This document shows positions 53,901-64,000 of a DNA stretch of 64,000 bases, one piece after another. A program made the position numbers and the translations under genes. A model generated the notes under the pieces. It was not told the DNA's origin. It ran no database searches and saw only the letters and a program-made list of their open reading frames with translations. This DNA comes from Isoetes taiwanensis (taxonomy: Eukaryota; Streptophyta; Lycopodiopsida; Isoetales; Isoetaceae), in the NCBI GenBank assembly GCA_021234155.1, contig JAJEKV010000016.1:4115896-4179895 (forward strand). The letters are read 5' to 3'. Within the stretch, counting starts at the first letter, position 1; each line of letters opens with the position of its first letter.

Positions 53901-54640
53901 TTTTTATTTCTGAACAGGAGATTCTACTAAACTTGGTCTTTATATGTTATTTAGGATAGATAAATTTTTAATTTCCATGTAGCCAGAGATCTGTATCACT
54001 TCGACCTCTGCCTCTATCACGATATTGGAAGCCAAAACTTATGGGACACATGCACATATGGGCAAAAACTTGTGGGACACATGCCCAAATGGGGAAGCTA
54101 TAACTTATGGGAGACATGCCCATATGGGCAGAAACTTGTGGGACACATGCCTAAATAGAATCTGCCTCCATTATCATACATGGCTGAAGTGGGCCCTTCT
54201 TCCACAACTTTAAATGACCATAGCCACTTTTGGGGCACACGTTCGGATGGGTTGAAGTCGAAACTTATGGGATACACATTTAGACGGGGACTTGCCTTCA
54301 CCATTACACATGGCTGAAGTGGCCTTTTCTCTCACTAACTTTAAATGATCATAGCCACTTCCACACAATGAGACACTGAACTCGTGAAATGACCTTGAGG
54401 ATAAGAGTTTAACTTTAGAATCTTACCACGTATATATACAAGTCCCTTAATATTTAGGGACTATACAAGTCCCTTGATATTTAGGGACTGTATATTGTCC
54501 CCTACTATATAAGGATTGTATGAGGCCGACGGCTGATTGTTTGAGTGCAAAGTTGCACTAATCTAAATATTTCATGTGTTGAACTTGAGATAGTATATTG
54601 TATCAGTAAATATAGACGCCAAACTGAAACTCAATAGCCA
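53901..54640. repeat. Tandem phrases, no gene
   Basis: 54036-54150 repeats AACTTATGGGACACATGC / ATATGGGCA about every 35 bases, and 54210-54360 repeats ACATGGCTGAAGTGG and AACTTTAAATGA-CATAGCC. 54445-54500 repeats ATATTTAGGGACT. Probably decayed satellite or transposon DNA. Confidence 0.65.
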
Positions 54641-54985
54641 ATCTACACATCAGAAGTTAAGTCCTTAATATTCCATAAAGATTCCCCTAGGCTCTTCAAG
54701 ATTCTTATGAATCCTCCTAGATTCCCTATGATTCTACAAAGATACAAAATTCTCCTAGATTCTCTAAGATTTCCTTAAAATTCTATAGGTATTCCTCTAA
54801 ATTCTTTAGCATTCCATTAAGTTAATTTAATTCCATCAAGACTCTCATATACCTCCTAATTCCCATCAAGATTCCCATAGATTTCATAAGGTTCTCCTAG
54901 ATTTCTTCAAGACTCTCTAAGTTTCTACCAAGTTTCCCTTAGATATCTCAAGATCTTTTGAAGATTCTTCACAAATTTAAGAATC
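54641..54985. repeat. AGATTC-type diverged satellite, first block
   Basis: AGATTC, CCTAGATTC, TCAAGATTC and close variants recur about every 12-25 bases without fixed spacing. Confidence 0.75.
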
Positions 54986-56109
54986 AAATCGGCCCTCTGA
55001 TTCCAGGTCAGAAAAGGAAGAGTGGGATTTTGAGCTGAGAGTGATCCGAAATCATCTCGACTAAATCATTGTTAGCGGCCTTTGTGGTCGATTCGAGACA
55101 CCCAGAGCAAATTTCGGCGTGCTCAACCCTCTTCTTGGAGCGAGTGAAGCTTCATGGATTTGCAGCAACTAGGTGTTTGAGGCGAGGATTGAAGGCGGAT
55201 ATCAGAAGGCCGGAGTAGATTCAGAAGGCCGGAGCAGAATGCCCACGCACCATTGCTTTTTTCAGTTTGGGATCTCCCGCCCTTTTTTTTTTGCTTGCAA
55301 CCATATGTCCAGTTTGGACCATTGGAAATGGCAGGCAAATTGTTGATGAAAAATGTAATGGCCTTTGATCTGGCATAAAACATAAAATATTCCAGAGATC
55401 AATGGTCATAAATAAGAGATGCAAAAAAAACATAATCCTTAAATTGTCATATTGCAAGTTTGTAGGTAGAGCCAATTCACCAAAAAAAAAAAGGGGGCGT
55501 AAAAAATAGGTGTTTTCAAAACGTCAACGCCACTGCCAGTAACATCAACCAACACTATCAACTACCATAAATTTTACTAGAAAAAATAAGACATGGAAAA
55601 GTCTGCCATCTTTTTTGATTAACTTACGTATTTCTTACTGGTGTGTAAAAATTTTATAATTCCATCTTGGCATGTGAAGAGATAGCAAGTTATAATTCAA
55701 TCCACCCATTTTCATTTCTAGAATGATTTTTCTCTTCCATTCCCTTCTTATCTTCTCTATTGTTGTATCAAGACATGCGGTGCATAGTGCGCAAAGACAG
55801 GTTAATGACGTTTAATTCGTGCACCATTGTTGAGTAGAGTTCTATATACATAGCATATTTCTATTCTTGTTTATTGGCATCTCCATGAGCCTACCTAATC
55901 GTCACATTTTCCTTATGGGCAAGATCGCTAGCAAGATCCAAAGAACAAATCATAAATGTCTATGGTCGTCTCCTTCATCTAACCGAACAGGATATGGGAT
56001 TATACGCAGACTATGAAGCCAAAACATGGCTCAGAATGGCATTTCGGTCTGAGACTACTATTGCTCTTCCTTGCAAACAACTATTTGTGACCCGCAAAAC
56101 TAATCCGCC
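54986..56109. other. No gene recognised
   Basis: Separates the two satellite blocks. 55060-55230 is GC-richer and contains a doubled AGAAGGCCGGAG. The rest is AT-rich without motifs. Confidence 0.5.
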
Positions 56110-56520
56110 ATGTTCCGGTTAAAACCTAGCAAACAACCATTTCCGGCTCACAAACCACAACAGCATGCAGTAAAACACAACATAAGGCTACCTACTCTGT
56201 CAATGGAGCTTCAATGGCAAGACCAAAAGAAAGCTTCGGAGGAAGAACAACGTGCATTATTTGGCAAAAAAAAGTCGTTAGATTCATGTTATAGAGCTGC
56301 ATTTGCAAGCTTGCAGGATCAAACGGATATACCATGTCGGAACTGCTTGAACTCCAGCTTCTCATTGGCAAGAAATATTGCTAGGCCTATGCTAGGACGC
56401 GATCAAGAGAGCAACGTGCATGATTTGCCAGTTCCGAAGCTTATCTTGGAAAATTTGCAACAAAAAAAACCTGTGAAAAAATTGAAGCTGCGCAAAACTC
56501 GCCGGCTGTTTGATCGCTAG
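56110..56520 (+). CDS. Hypothetical basic protein
   Basis: 136 codons from ATG to TAG, rich in Lys, Gln and Leu, ending KKPVKKLKLRKTRRLFDR. Central FALFGKK-like and CRNCLNSSF segments; one CxxC pair (CRNC). No domain recognised. Intact and longer than expected by chance in this composition, so possibly a recent gene remnant carried by a transposon. Confidence 0.35.
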   Translation: MFRLKPSKQPFPAHKPQQHAVKHNIRLPTLSMELQWQDQKKASEEEQRALFGKKKSLDSCYRAAFASLQDQTDIPCRNCLNSSFSLARNIARPMLGRDQESNVHDLPVPKLILENLQQKKPVKKLKLRKTRRLFDR

Positions 56521-57165
56521 AAAGATGGCAGAAAAGGGATCGACAGTGCCGGCTTTATGCCAAAAGTTCTAGCTCCCGAAATCCTTAACGTCCTGGTCCT
56601 CATCCTTTTGCTCTAGGAATTAATCTCAGCCGTTCTTTCTAAAGTGTTATATCCAGTAACATTGTGGACCAATTTGTTATGGCCATAACAAGCATGTTAT
56701 GGCCATAACAAGCAGAAAGGATGCAGAAAGGATCGCAGGATTTGATGCAGAAAGGATCGCAGGATTTGGGGCCTGGTTCTGTTGTGTCGGATTTGGGGCC
56801 TAGTTCTGTTGTGTCGCCGGATTTAGAAGGCATGGCCGATCGCCTTTGCGGGCCGGGCAAGATAGATCCTATCTGCTGCCAAATACAGACCAGAAATCGT
56901 GTCGTGATCCCTGCCAGATACAGACCAGAAACAAGCCAGAAACCGCTTTCTTTCTTTCTTTCTGTAGTTTCCAGTTTCTGTGGATACAGGCTTACTTTCC
57001 AGTTTTTGTAGATACAGGCACCGTATCCGGCAAAACAAGAACCAAGAACATAGTGCTAATGGTAGATCCGGCAAAAACTTATGCAATCACGGTAAACTTC
57101 TGCAAAACTTTTGTCAAACTTCTGCCGGATCTGTGCAAAAGGACTCGTCCCAGGACGTTAAGGCC
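56521..57165. repeat. Small tandem repeats, no gene
   Basis: ATGCAGAAAGGATCGCAGGA is doubled (56720, 56741), as are TTATGGCCATAACAAGCA (56677, 56696) and GATTTGGGGCCTGGTTCTGT (56762, 56789). Also CAGATACAGACCAGAAA phrases near 56880-56930. Confidence 0.7.
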
Positions 57166-57326
57166 GATAACGTCCTCCCCTCGGCGTTATGGCACAGGAA
57201 AATGGCCTCATGGCCATGTGGCTAGGAAATTCCTCGGCCGTACTGCCGTACGGCCTCGGAATTTCCTGGCCACATGGCCACTCGGCCATTTTCCTGAGCC
57301 ATAACGCCTCATGGGAGGACGTTATC
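57166..57326. repeat. 161-base hairpin, MITE or miRNA-precursor-like
   Basis: Arms of 78 bases pair almost throughout: GATAACGTCCTCCC with GGGAGGACGTTATC, GGCGTTATGGC with GCCATAACGCC, CAGGAAAATGGCC with GGCCATTTTCCTG, GGCCATGTGGC with CCACATGGCC, TAGGAAATTCC with GGAATTTCCTG, and GGCCGTAC with GTACGGCC. GC-rich against AT-rich surroundings. No clear target duplication. Confidence 0.9.
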
Positions 57327-57639
57327 TAGCCCATAGAACCACGAAGCAGCGAATGGCTTTACCGGAAAGGAAAGAAATTAGAGATCTTGTAAAAAACATA
57401 AACAAATAAGGCAGAAGAAGCAAGGGATGCTAGATCCGCGGTAATGGCCACGACCTTTTTTTGGCACTCCGACTGAAGGGTTGCGATGATTCACCATGTT
57501 ATGCCACGTGGCAGAAGAAAAGAATGGCTAGGATATTGCCACGTGGCAGAATTTGGGCCATCCATCAAGATCTAGGATTTGATGACGTGGCAGCTAGTGT
57601 TTGATGCAGGAAGGACATATGGGATAACATTATAATATA
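57327..57639. other. No gene seen
   Basis: Contains two TGCCACGTGGCAGAA-type palindromes (about 57502 and 57538) and a related GACGTGGCAG near 57583; CACGTG is a G-box core, but no gene follows. Confidence 0.5.
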
Positions 57640-58725
57640 GCATTTTAGATTTTCCAATGTCTTATGAAGATTCCATTGGATTCTTCAAGATTCTCTTAAG
57701 ATTCTCAAAGATCACCCTAGATTCCTTAAGATTCCACAAAAATTTCCATAGATTCTCCTATATTCTCTAAGGATCCACAAAGATTTCCATGGATTCTCCT
57801 AAATTCTCTAAGATTCTCACATATTGCTCAAGATTCTCCTAGGTTCCTTCTAGGTTCCTTAAGATTTCATCAAGGTTCTGTGAAAGATTCCCCTAGATCC
57901 CCTTGGACCCTTAGATTTCCATTGATTACCAAAGATTCTCTTGAGACTCCTATAGATTCACTAAAGTTCTAAAAAGATTACCCTAGATTCCCCAATATTC
58001 TAGGGGGATTCACATGAATTTCCCTAAGAGTCCCCTAGATCCCCTTAACGTTCCTCTATATCCCCTAAGGTTCCATATGCGTTCTCCAAAATTCTCATAA
58101 GAGGCCCCTAAATTTCGAAATATTATGTCAAGGTTACTCTAGATTCCTCAAGATTCCATGTAGATTCTTCGAGATTCCTTTAGATTTTATGAACATTACC
58201 CTAGATTCTCTAAGATTCCCTCAAGATTCTCCTAGATTCTCAAAGATTTTATCAACATTCCCTTGAAGATCCTTTAGATTCTCCTATATTCCCAAAGATT
58301 CTTTCAAGATTTTCCCAACATTCCCCACCCCTAGATACTATTCCAAGATTCCTCTAAATTCCACAAGATTCTATATAGATTCTCCTAGATTCTCTTACAT
58401 TCTATGAAGATTTCCCTATAATTCTCCAAGATTCCATCAAGATTCTGCTAGATTCTTAAAAATTTCATGAAGATTCCTTTATATTCCCCTTGATTCCCAA
58501 AGAATCTCTTGAAATTCTCATAGACCACTCTAGATTCCTTAAGATCCTATGAAGATTCCTTAGATTCTCTTGAATCACCATAAATTTTCATAAGATTCCC
58601 TTAGAAGGCTCCCCTATGTCGAAGCGTCCATAAAGATTCATTTATATTCTCTCAAGATTCCATTAGATTCATCGGGGTTCCATGAATATTCTTAGATTCC
58701 ATCAAAACTTCTTAGGGATCTTTTA
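57640..58725. repeat. AGATTC-type diverged satellite, main block
   Basis: About 1.1 kb in which AGATTC, CCTAGATTC, AAGATTCC and similar words recur more than 60 times on the plus strand. The unit is blurred, roughly 12-14 bases with multiples. The strand bias is very strong. Confidence 0.85.
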
Positions 58726-58898
58726 CCCTGACGGTGCAGGTTCCCAAAGTGACAAAACAATGCCATATATTCATGGGAAAGTTCTCGACAAAATGAATAC
58801 TATAGCATGGGCCCCACCTTGATGAAACACCTCTGCTGCAAGCTACGGCCATTTGAAGACAATGTACACCCTAGAAGTTAAGAAATTAATTGCTTTTT

Positions 58899-58966
58899 GG
58901 GTTGCCCCTAGGGGGGCAAACCCTCGTTTATTGGGTTGCCCCTAGGGGGGCAAACCCTCGTTTATG
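58899..58966. repeat. Tandem pair of TTGCCCCTAGGGGGGCAA hairpins
   Basis: GGGTTGCCCCTAGGGGGGCA with trailing AACCCTCGTTTAT occurs twice in a row (58899 and 58933). Each copy is itself nearly palindromic. Directly after, ATACTGAGTATATGCTGGAATATACTCAGTATATG adds another inverted pair. Confidence 0.85.
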
Positions 58967-59579
58967 TGGGTTTGTGGGATATACTGAGTATATGCTGGAA
59001 TATACTCAGTATATGTTGATGACTGCTAAAAACCCTTTGTTCCCTGTAAATGCACGGTCAATTGCGTTGTGGATCAAGGATGTTCTGGACCGGCTAACTG
59101 GGAAGACAGACGAAGCTCCAATCTTGCATTCCTCCACCTTTTTTGATGCAAATAAAAGGGCAGTCTCTGAGGCTGTGGAAGCAGCTATGGCCGCAGACAA
59201 AAATAGGCTTTGCAACCGACAGAGCCAAGAGGTTTTCCATGTCCGTATTGCCAAAGAAATTTCAAAGCTTTCAAGCTTTTGGCGGGCATCAATATGCGCA
59301 TAAAAGAGAACTGGCAGTGGCAAAGCAAGCACATAGGTCAAACAGTTTGATAGCTCGTTCTTATATATCCCTGTTATGTTTTATTCTGCTACCTACTATG
59401 TGTTTGCTCCTTCCAAATATCCGGGATGCCTCCATCGGTTCGGGCATACAAGGTCTTTAGAGCAAGCAAAAAAATCGTGAGTGCTTCCTGACCGTTTTGC
59501 TAAAACTTTCTCTTAATTTGATGGATTTCTCCTTGCCTGGGCAACTTTGTTTATGGTAGAAGGTTAAATTTAGATTTGT
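58967..59579 (+). CDS. Unrecognised frame after the hairpin pair
   Basis: A plus frame (from MLMTAKNPLFPVNARSIALW to about 59303) reads SIALWIKDVLDRLTGKTDEA and later HVRIAKEISKLSSFW. It is faintly similar in style to the C-terminal part of tyrosine recombinases carried by eukaryotic elements, but the catalytic R-H-R-Y set is not visible. The rest of the interval has no gene. Confidence 0.25.
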
Positions 59580-59589
59580 GAATTCATAG

Positions 59590-60445
59590 ATAGGCTTCTC
59601 ATTCATCTCAGCAGATTTCTACAATGGTGGACAGTGGATAGCCGCACACATGCGAACTACCCACGAAAAATAAAGGGAAAATCCAATTATAACATTTGGA
59701 CCCCAAAAACAAATACAATGCTAATAGATGAGTGGCTGATGTACCTGCCGAAAGCTTATCACCGGGATTAAAAAACCCCGCCCTTTCGGGTTTTCGAGGA
59801 AAAACCCTAGTGATAAGCCTTCGGCAAGGGGCTTAGACAAACGTAAGGCATAAAATCGCTCCCAAAAACCGCAGCATGGAGAAGTCAAAGCGGATGGCGC
59901 CGCCAACCTATACCGCACATCACCAACAACAAGCGAGAAACATACCAAAGAATAGCATCACCCGAGGGTGGAAAAAAGCATCACACAATCGGTGGAAAAA
60001 CATGATAAACGTAACTTATACAAAATATAGTAAACAAAGAAGGGGGAAGGGTGGGTTCAAAGAGAATAAGGTATTGCTGAGAGAAGAGGAAGCGCCGATG
60101 AAACGTCGATGAAGAACTTTGCAATAAGTAGCAAACGCCCAACCTGACGAACGGCCCAAAACGCATGCGATGCATGCATGCGACGCATGCAATGCATGCA
60201 TGCTCGTCTTGAGCAAGAATGCCGATTAAGCTCACGCGAATCGACGACATTCTTACCTTTAATCGCGATTCGCATGAAACCAACAAAGCGCCCGAATACC
60301 AAAGGACTTCCTTAACAAACTAGAATCGAGGACGAAGGTCACAGGACGAAGGCTAAAGGCTGGAAAAGGACAGCAAGAAAGAAACGCCAAATTGGCCAAA
60401 CCAGGCAGGAAGAAGCCCCTCCCCTGCCTCGGGAAACAATTCAAA
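59590..60445 (-). repeat. R repeat, member 3 (long form, reversed)
   Basis: Reversed order of parts: end phrase (TCATTCATCTCAGCAGATTT), 81-base foldback (59746-59826), conserved GATGAAACGTCGATGAAGAA, GCATGC block (about 60165-60210), damaged hairpin 1 (GATTAAGC...GCGAATC), join phrase CGCATGAAACCAACAAAGC, and hairpin 2 (60403-60429). Confidence 0.85.
60403..60429 (-). repeat. Hairpin 2 of R, stem AGGCAG/CTGCCT
   Basis: AGGCAG (60403-60408) pairs with CTGCCT (60424-60429) around GAAGAAGCCCCTCCC, the reverse of the constant loop. Confidence 0.75.
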
Positions 60446-61290
60446 GAGAATAAGGTACCGCAGTGGGAGGGGCTTCTTCCCACCGGGTTTGGCCAATTTG
60501 GCGTTTTCTTTCGGCTTTTCTTTTCCTCGCCTTTGCCTTCATCCCGTGACCTTCGCCCTCCGATCCTAGTTTGTTAAGGAAGTCCTTTGGTATTCGGGCT
60601 TTGTTGGTTTCATGCGAATGCAGCGGGCAAGAATGTCGCCGATTCGCTGTGAAAGCGAATCCGGCATTCTTTGCTCAAGACGAGCATGCATGCATTGCAT
60701 CGCCGATGCATGCATCGCGACGCGCTTTGGGCCGCTTGTCGCTACGCTTGCTACTTATTAAGCGAATTCTTCATCGACGCTTCATCGGCGCCTTCTCTTC
60801 TCGCTCAGCATCTTTATTCTCTTTGAACCCACCCTCCCCCTTCTTTGTTTATTCTATTTTGTACAAGTTCGCTTTGTCATGTTTTCCCACCCTGGGTGAT
60901 GCTTTTTCCACCCACTAGGTGATGCTATTCTTTTGGTATGTTCCTCGCTTTGTTGTTGGTGATGTGCAGTATGTGTGTTGGCGAAAATTTATCCGCTTTG
61001 ACTTCTCCATGCGCGGGTTTTGGGAGCGATTCTATGCCTTACGTTTGTCTAAGCCCCTTGCGAAGGCTTATCACTAGGTTTTTCCTCGAAAACCCGAAGG
61101 GCTGGGTTTTTAATCCCGTGATAAGCTTTCGGCAGTACATCAGCCACTCATCTATTAGCATTGTATTTGTTTTGGGGTCCAAATGATATAATTGGATTTT
61201 CCCTTTATTTTTTTGGATAGTTCGTGTGCGCGGCTATCCATCGTCCCACCATTGTAGAAAATCACGAGATGAATGACTATAGGCTTCTCA
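60446..61290 (+). repeat. R repeat, member 4 (long form)
   Basis: Mirror image of member 3: the two meet head to head near 60445, and CCCGAATACCAAAGGACTTC (60291) returns as GAAGTCCTTTGGTATTCGGG (60579). Hairpin 2 at 60463-60483, hairpin 1 around 60650 (GATTCGCT/AGCGAATC), 81-base foldback 61059-61134. Confidence 0.85.
60463..60483 (+). repeat. Hairpin 2 of R, stem GTGGGA/TCCCAC
   Basis: GTGGGA (60463-60468) and TCCCAC (60478-60483) hold the GGGGCTTCT loop; the stem sequence differs completely from the other members. Confidence 0.7.
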
Positions 61291-61945
61291 TTCATCTCAA
61301 AGAGATTTTCTACAATGGTGGGCCGATTGGATAGCGCACACATGCGAATCCATCCACAAAAAATAAAGGGAAAATCCAATTATATCATTTGGACCCCAAA
61401 AAAATACAATGCTAAAAGATGAGTGGTTGATGTACCGCCGAAAGCTTATCACCGGATTAAAAACCCAGCCCTTTTCGGTTTTCGAGGAAAAATCCTAGTG
61501 ATAAGCCTTCGCAAGGGGCTTAGACAAACGTAAGGCATAGAATCGCTCCCAAAAACCCGCGCATGGAGAAGTCAAAACGGATGGCGCTCGCCAACCTGTA
61601 CCTGCACATCACCAACAACAAACGAGAAACATACCAAAGAATAGCATCACCCAGTGGGTGGAAAAAAAGCATCACCCACCGGGTGGAAAAACATGATAAA
61701 ATGAACTTGTACAAAATAGAATAAACAAAGAAGGGGGAGGGTGGGTTCAAAGAGAATAAGGTAATCTTTGAGAGAGAAGAGGAAGCCGATGAAACATCGA
61801 TGAAGAATTCCGCAATAAGTAGCAAATGCCCAACCTGACGAACGGCCCAAAACGCATGCGATGCATGCATGCGACGCATGCAATGCATGCATGCTCGTCT
61901 TGAGCAAGAATGCCGATTCGCTATGCGAATCGACGACATTTGTGA
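61275..61945 (-). repeat. R repeat, member 5 (long form, reversed)
   Basis: Meets member 4 tail to tail: CACCATTGTAGAAAATC and GATTTTCTACAATGGTGGG lie back to back near 61280. Foldback 61436-61513, GCATGC block near 61850-61890, perfect hairpin 1 (GATTCGC, TAT, GCGAATC) at about 61915-61931. Confidence 0.85.
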
Positions 61946-63770
61946 ATTCCTCTGTGTGATCGGTTCTCTTCAGTGTCGTATATATTTTATGATGTTGCAT
62001 TGCTCTTTTCTCTCATGCAAAACCAGCAGCCATAGCCAAGCTTTTGCAATTGGATTCTTCAGGCTATTCAATGCATTTGCTTTGGCAAATAAGAAATAGC
62101 CGGCATCTCTCGCTCTAAGGCCATTACGGCCGTGCATTCAAGGTTATCGTCTTCTTATCGGGCCAGTTGGAGCATGTGTGGCTTCCATTTCTTGAAGGAA
62201 TAAAACCCATTAATGTATTCGGCCGATACTCGTGATTTTTTCAATACATATAGGGTTCTATTTGACATTTTGCTTCGATTCTCGATTCGAGAAACAGGGT
62301 TAGGAGTTAGTAATTAGTAGCAATTGTTGATGCTTGATGCTTAGCCCCTGCTACGCATTCTCCAAAAGCAATGCAGTAATCCAGACTCCTAGCGACAGCT
62401 TGAGCCCCTCATGTTCCCATACACCCATAAATTCCGAGACTGTTGGATAGGGTCCGGCGGTGCATTATGGTTCCGTTATGGTTCCGCACAAGTAAAGAAT
62501 GGATGAGAATGGATGTGAGCTTAAGCCTTCGCCACGGTTTAGGCCTCAAACTTGATCTTTGATTTAAGTTAAAGGGTAAAATCGGCATAAAAATACATCT
62601 ATCTATTACTGATATTGATAGACTGGTAGTCAATCTTGTTGCATGTCATTTTTGGACGATGAAATGAAGGAGGAATCTTCACTTTGAGTTCTGCAAAGGA
62701 AACTAACAACTGGTTTACTGCGCAAAGATTAGAAGGATGTGTATAAATCTCAAAGAGAAGCTCCATTCTCAAAGACAAGGGCTTTGTTGGAGAGCTCAAT
62801 GAGAGTTCCAAAAATGATGCTAGGTGCATGTTTCTGAATTTTCTAAGGTAAGCATGTCAAATAAATGGAAATACATTTGTTTGTCTCAATTTGAGAGATA
62901 ATTAGAAACATGGCCATAACTTTCTTTAAACAACCTCCGCTTTTTAGGTGCAAGAGCATGTGTTGGAAAGATGAGAAGAAGACCTTCAAATGCGCCTAGG
63001 CGTATATTTCCCAGATTGGTAGCAGAAATGCTTCGAAATAAAGAATACGTGTAATAGTAAGTTCAACCAGGTTGTTGCTTTTTCATTATTCTTAACATAT
63101 AATGATAGGATCTAATTCAATGGTTGTTGTGTGTGACAAGATTGATGAACCTAGATGTGATTGATGAACTTAAATGTGGTAATTAATAAAGTAGTCTAAC
63201 TTACAGGATAATGGCTCTTTCTCTTTCAAGATTCTGGAGCTTGCACATAAGAAGGCTCAGATTGCGCTAATATTTGTAACAACCAGCTTTTATAGCAGCT
63301 CAACTAGTGTAATTCTTGGTGAGGATTACTGGACTTGATTACATGTTTACTGTAACCACATTTTTATGCTGCAAATAGGTGCAAAGGAGTTTTGGATGCC
63401 TATTGAGATGCCGACGGTGAATAAGAACACAAACGGCTTTGTTGAGGCTTATGTAGAGTACACATGCTGTAAGACCAGAGCAAACTCTCATTTTGTATGA
63501 CCCAGGTTGGTTAGAAATGGGATAATTGCCCCATGATAAAGGTCTTGTTATTGCATTTTTTCTACTCATGGCTATAACTTTTTGTTTCTTGCAAATGCAT
63601 GGTTTGTCTATATGTGCATTGGATGCAGTTTATTCGTTGTTGAAAGATTGCTGTTCAATGTGAATAAATAATGTGCCCATGGTAGTCCTTTTGTTGACAA
63701 TAACTGTGATCTTATGATGTCTTTATTTATGGCGTATAGAGATGCCTTTTAATTGTTCCACCCCTTCTAT
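61946..63770. other. No gene recognised; one possible exon
   Basis: Mostly AT-rich with short frames. At 63380-63480, a GCAAATAG acceptor-like site is followed by an open plus stretch reading AKEFWMPIEMPTVNKNTNGF and VEAYVEYTCC; it could be a gene exon but I do not recognise the protein. Confidence 0.35.
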
Positions 63771-63777
63771 GATCCCA

Positions 63778-64000
63778 TCGATCCGAGACATCGGATCGCC
63801 ATTCTAGAATGGGACGAGCATGCAGGTTTTGCATGCATGCGGGCGGCGCATGCCCGTTCTGGTTGGGAGTTCGCTATTTTAGGCGTGTTTCTGCATCGAC
63901 GTCTCATCGGCGCTTCCTCTTCTCTCAGCAGTACCTATTTCTCTTTGAATTGTTTTCCAGGCAGGGGAGGGGCTTCTTCCTGCCTGGTTTGGCCAATTTG
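63778..64000 (+). repeat. R repeat, member 6 (diverged, cut by window end)
   Basis: Hairpin 1 is CGATCCGA, GACA, TCGGATCG (63778-63797), a different stem at the place of GATTCGC/GCGAATC. GCATGC words, CATCGACGTCTCATCGGCGC and CTCTCAGCAGTACC follow, then hairpin 2 with stem CCAGGCAG (63957-63964) and CTGCCTGG (63980-63987). Confidence 0.8.

Noticed and set aside
58890-59303. Tyrosine recombinase of a Crypton or DIRS-like element
   Set aside because: Only a vague similarity of one helix; the catalytic residues could not be found.

Overview
The window is nuclear DNA of a land plant. Support comes from two ORGAN SIZE RELATED (ARGOS-type) genes, GT-AG introns, plant-style Ty3/gypsy elements primed by initiator Met-tRNA, a Helitron end and non-LTR elements with poly(A). 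The mixture of DUF7869-type and DFAENY-type transposases with a Rep-like HUH endonuclease makes me think of a large-genome non-seed plant (fern, lycophyte or bryophyte). That last step is inference. Almost no ordinary host genes are visible: this is intergenic space built of nested and duplicated mobile DNA.

Layout. 1-4.8 kb: the leader, primer-binding site and LTR of a minus-strand LTR retrotransposon, with a second unit inside the LTR that encodes a Rep-like HUH endonuclease and is flanked by hairpins, including a tRNA-like acceptor/T-arm fold. 5.6-7.8 kb: the first copy of a duplicated block with an ARGOS-like gene; the second copy lies at 46.5-53.9 kb. 8.7-9.4 kb: a 5'-truncated LINE. 10.5 kb: a Helitron 3' end. 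11.9-13.0 kb: first members of a hairpin-rich repeat family (here called R). 15.2-15.6 kb: fragment of a HYPK-like gene. 17.4-38.1 kb: one LTR retrotransposon, 3' LTR at 17427-18979 and start of the 5' LTR at 37999, split by three insertions: a 7.0 kb TIR transposon (19620-26617, TSD AGTT), a poly(A) retroelement (26916-28230, 13-bp TSD) and a gag-only LTR element (33885-37192, TSD GGAAC). Removing them leaves about 7.4 kb of internal sequence, normal for a gypsy element. 38.1-43.0 kb: a second transposase locus (DUF7869 type) with phased palindromes around its promoter. 48.7-52.6 kb: a PIF/Harbinger-like non-autonomous element inserted in the second ARGOS block, carrying two phased palindrome arrays. 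52.9-53.9 kb: a long-TIR foldback element. 54.6-58.7 kb: a decayed AGATTC-rich satellite interrupted by unrelated DNA with a 161-bp hairpin. 59.6-62.0 kb and 63.8-64.0 kb: more R repeats, three of them in alternating orientation.

Most interesting result. The two large transposase loci encode different transposase types, yet both carry a gene of the same FCP1/NIF-like HAD family on the plus strand. In the first, which has clear TIRs and a TSD, that gene also encodes a coiled coil, half a RING-H2 motif and a long basic region. This suggests a recurrent accessory protein of these transposons, linked to phosphatase-like and ubiquitin-like chemistry. Both copies are broken by frameshifts or stops, so the window shows the architecture and not a working system.

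Splice sites, frameshifts and element ends were read by eye. Family names come from motif recognition, not from a database search.
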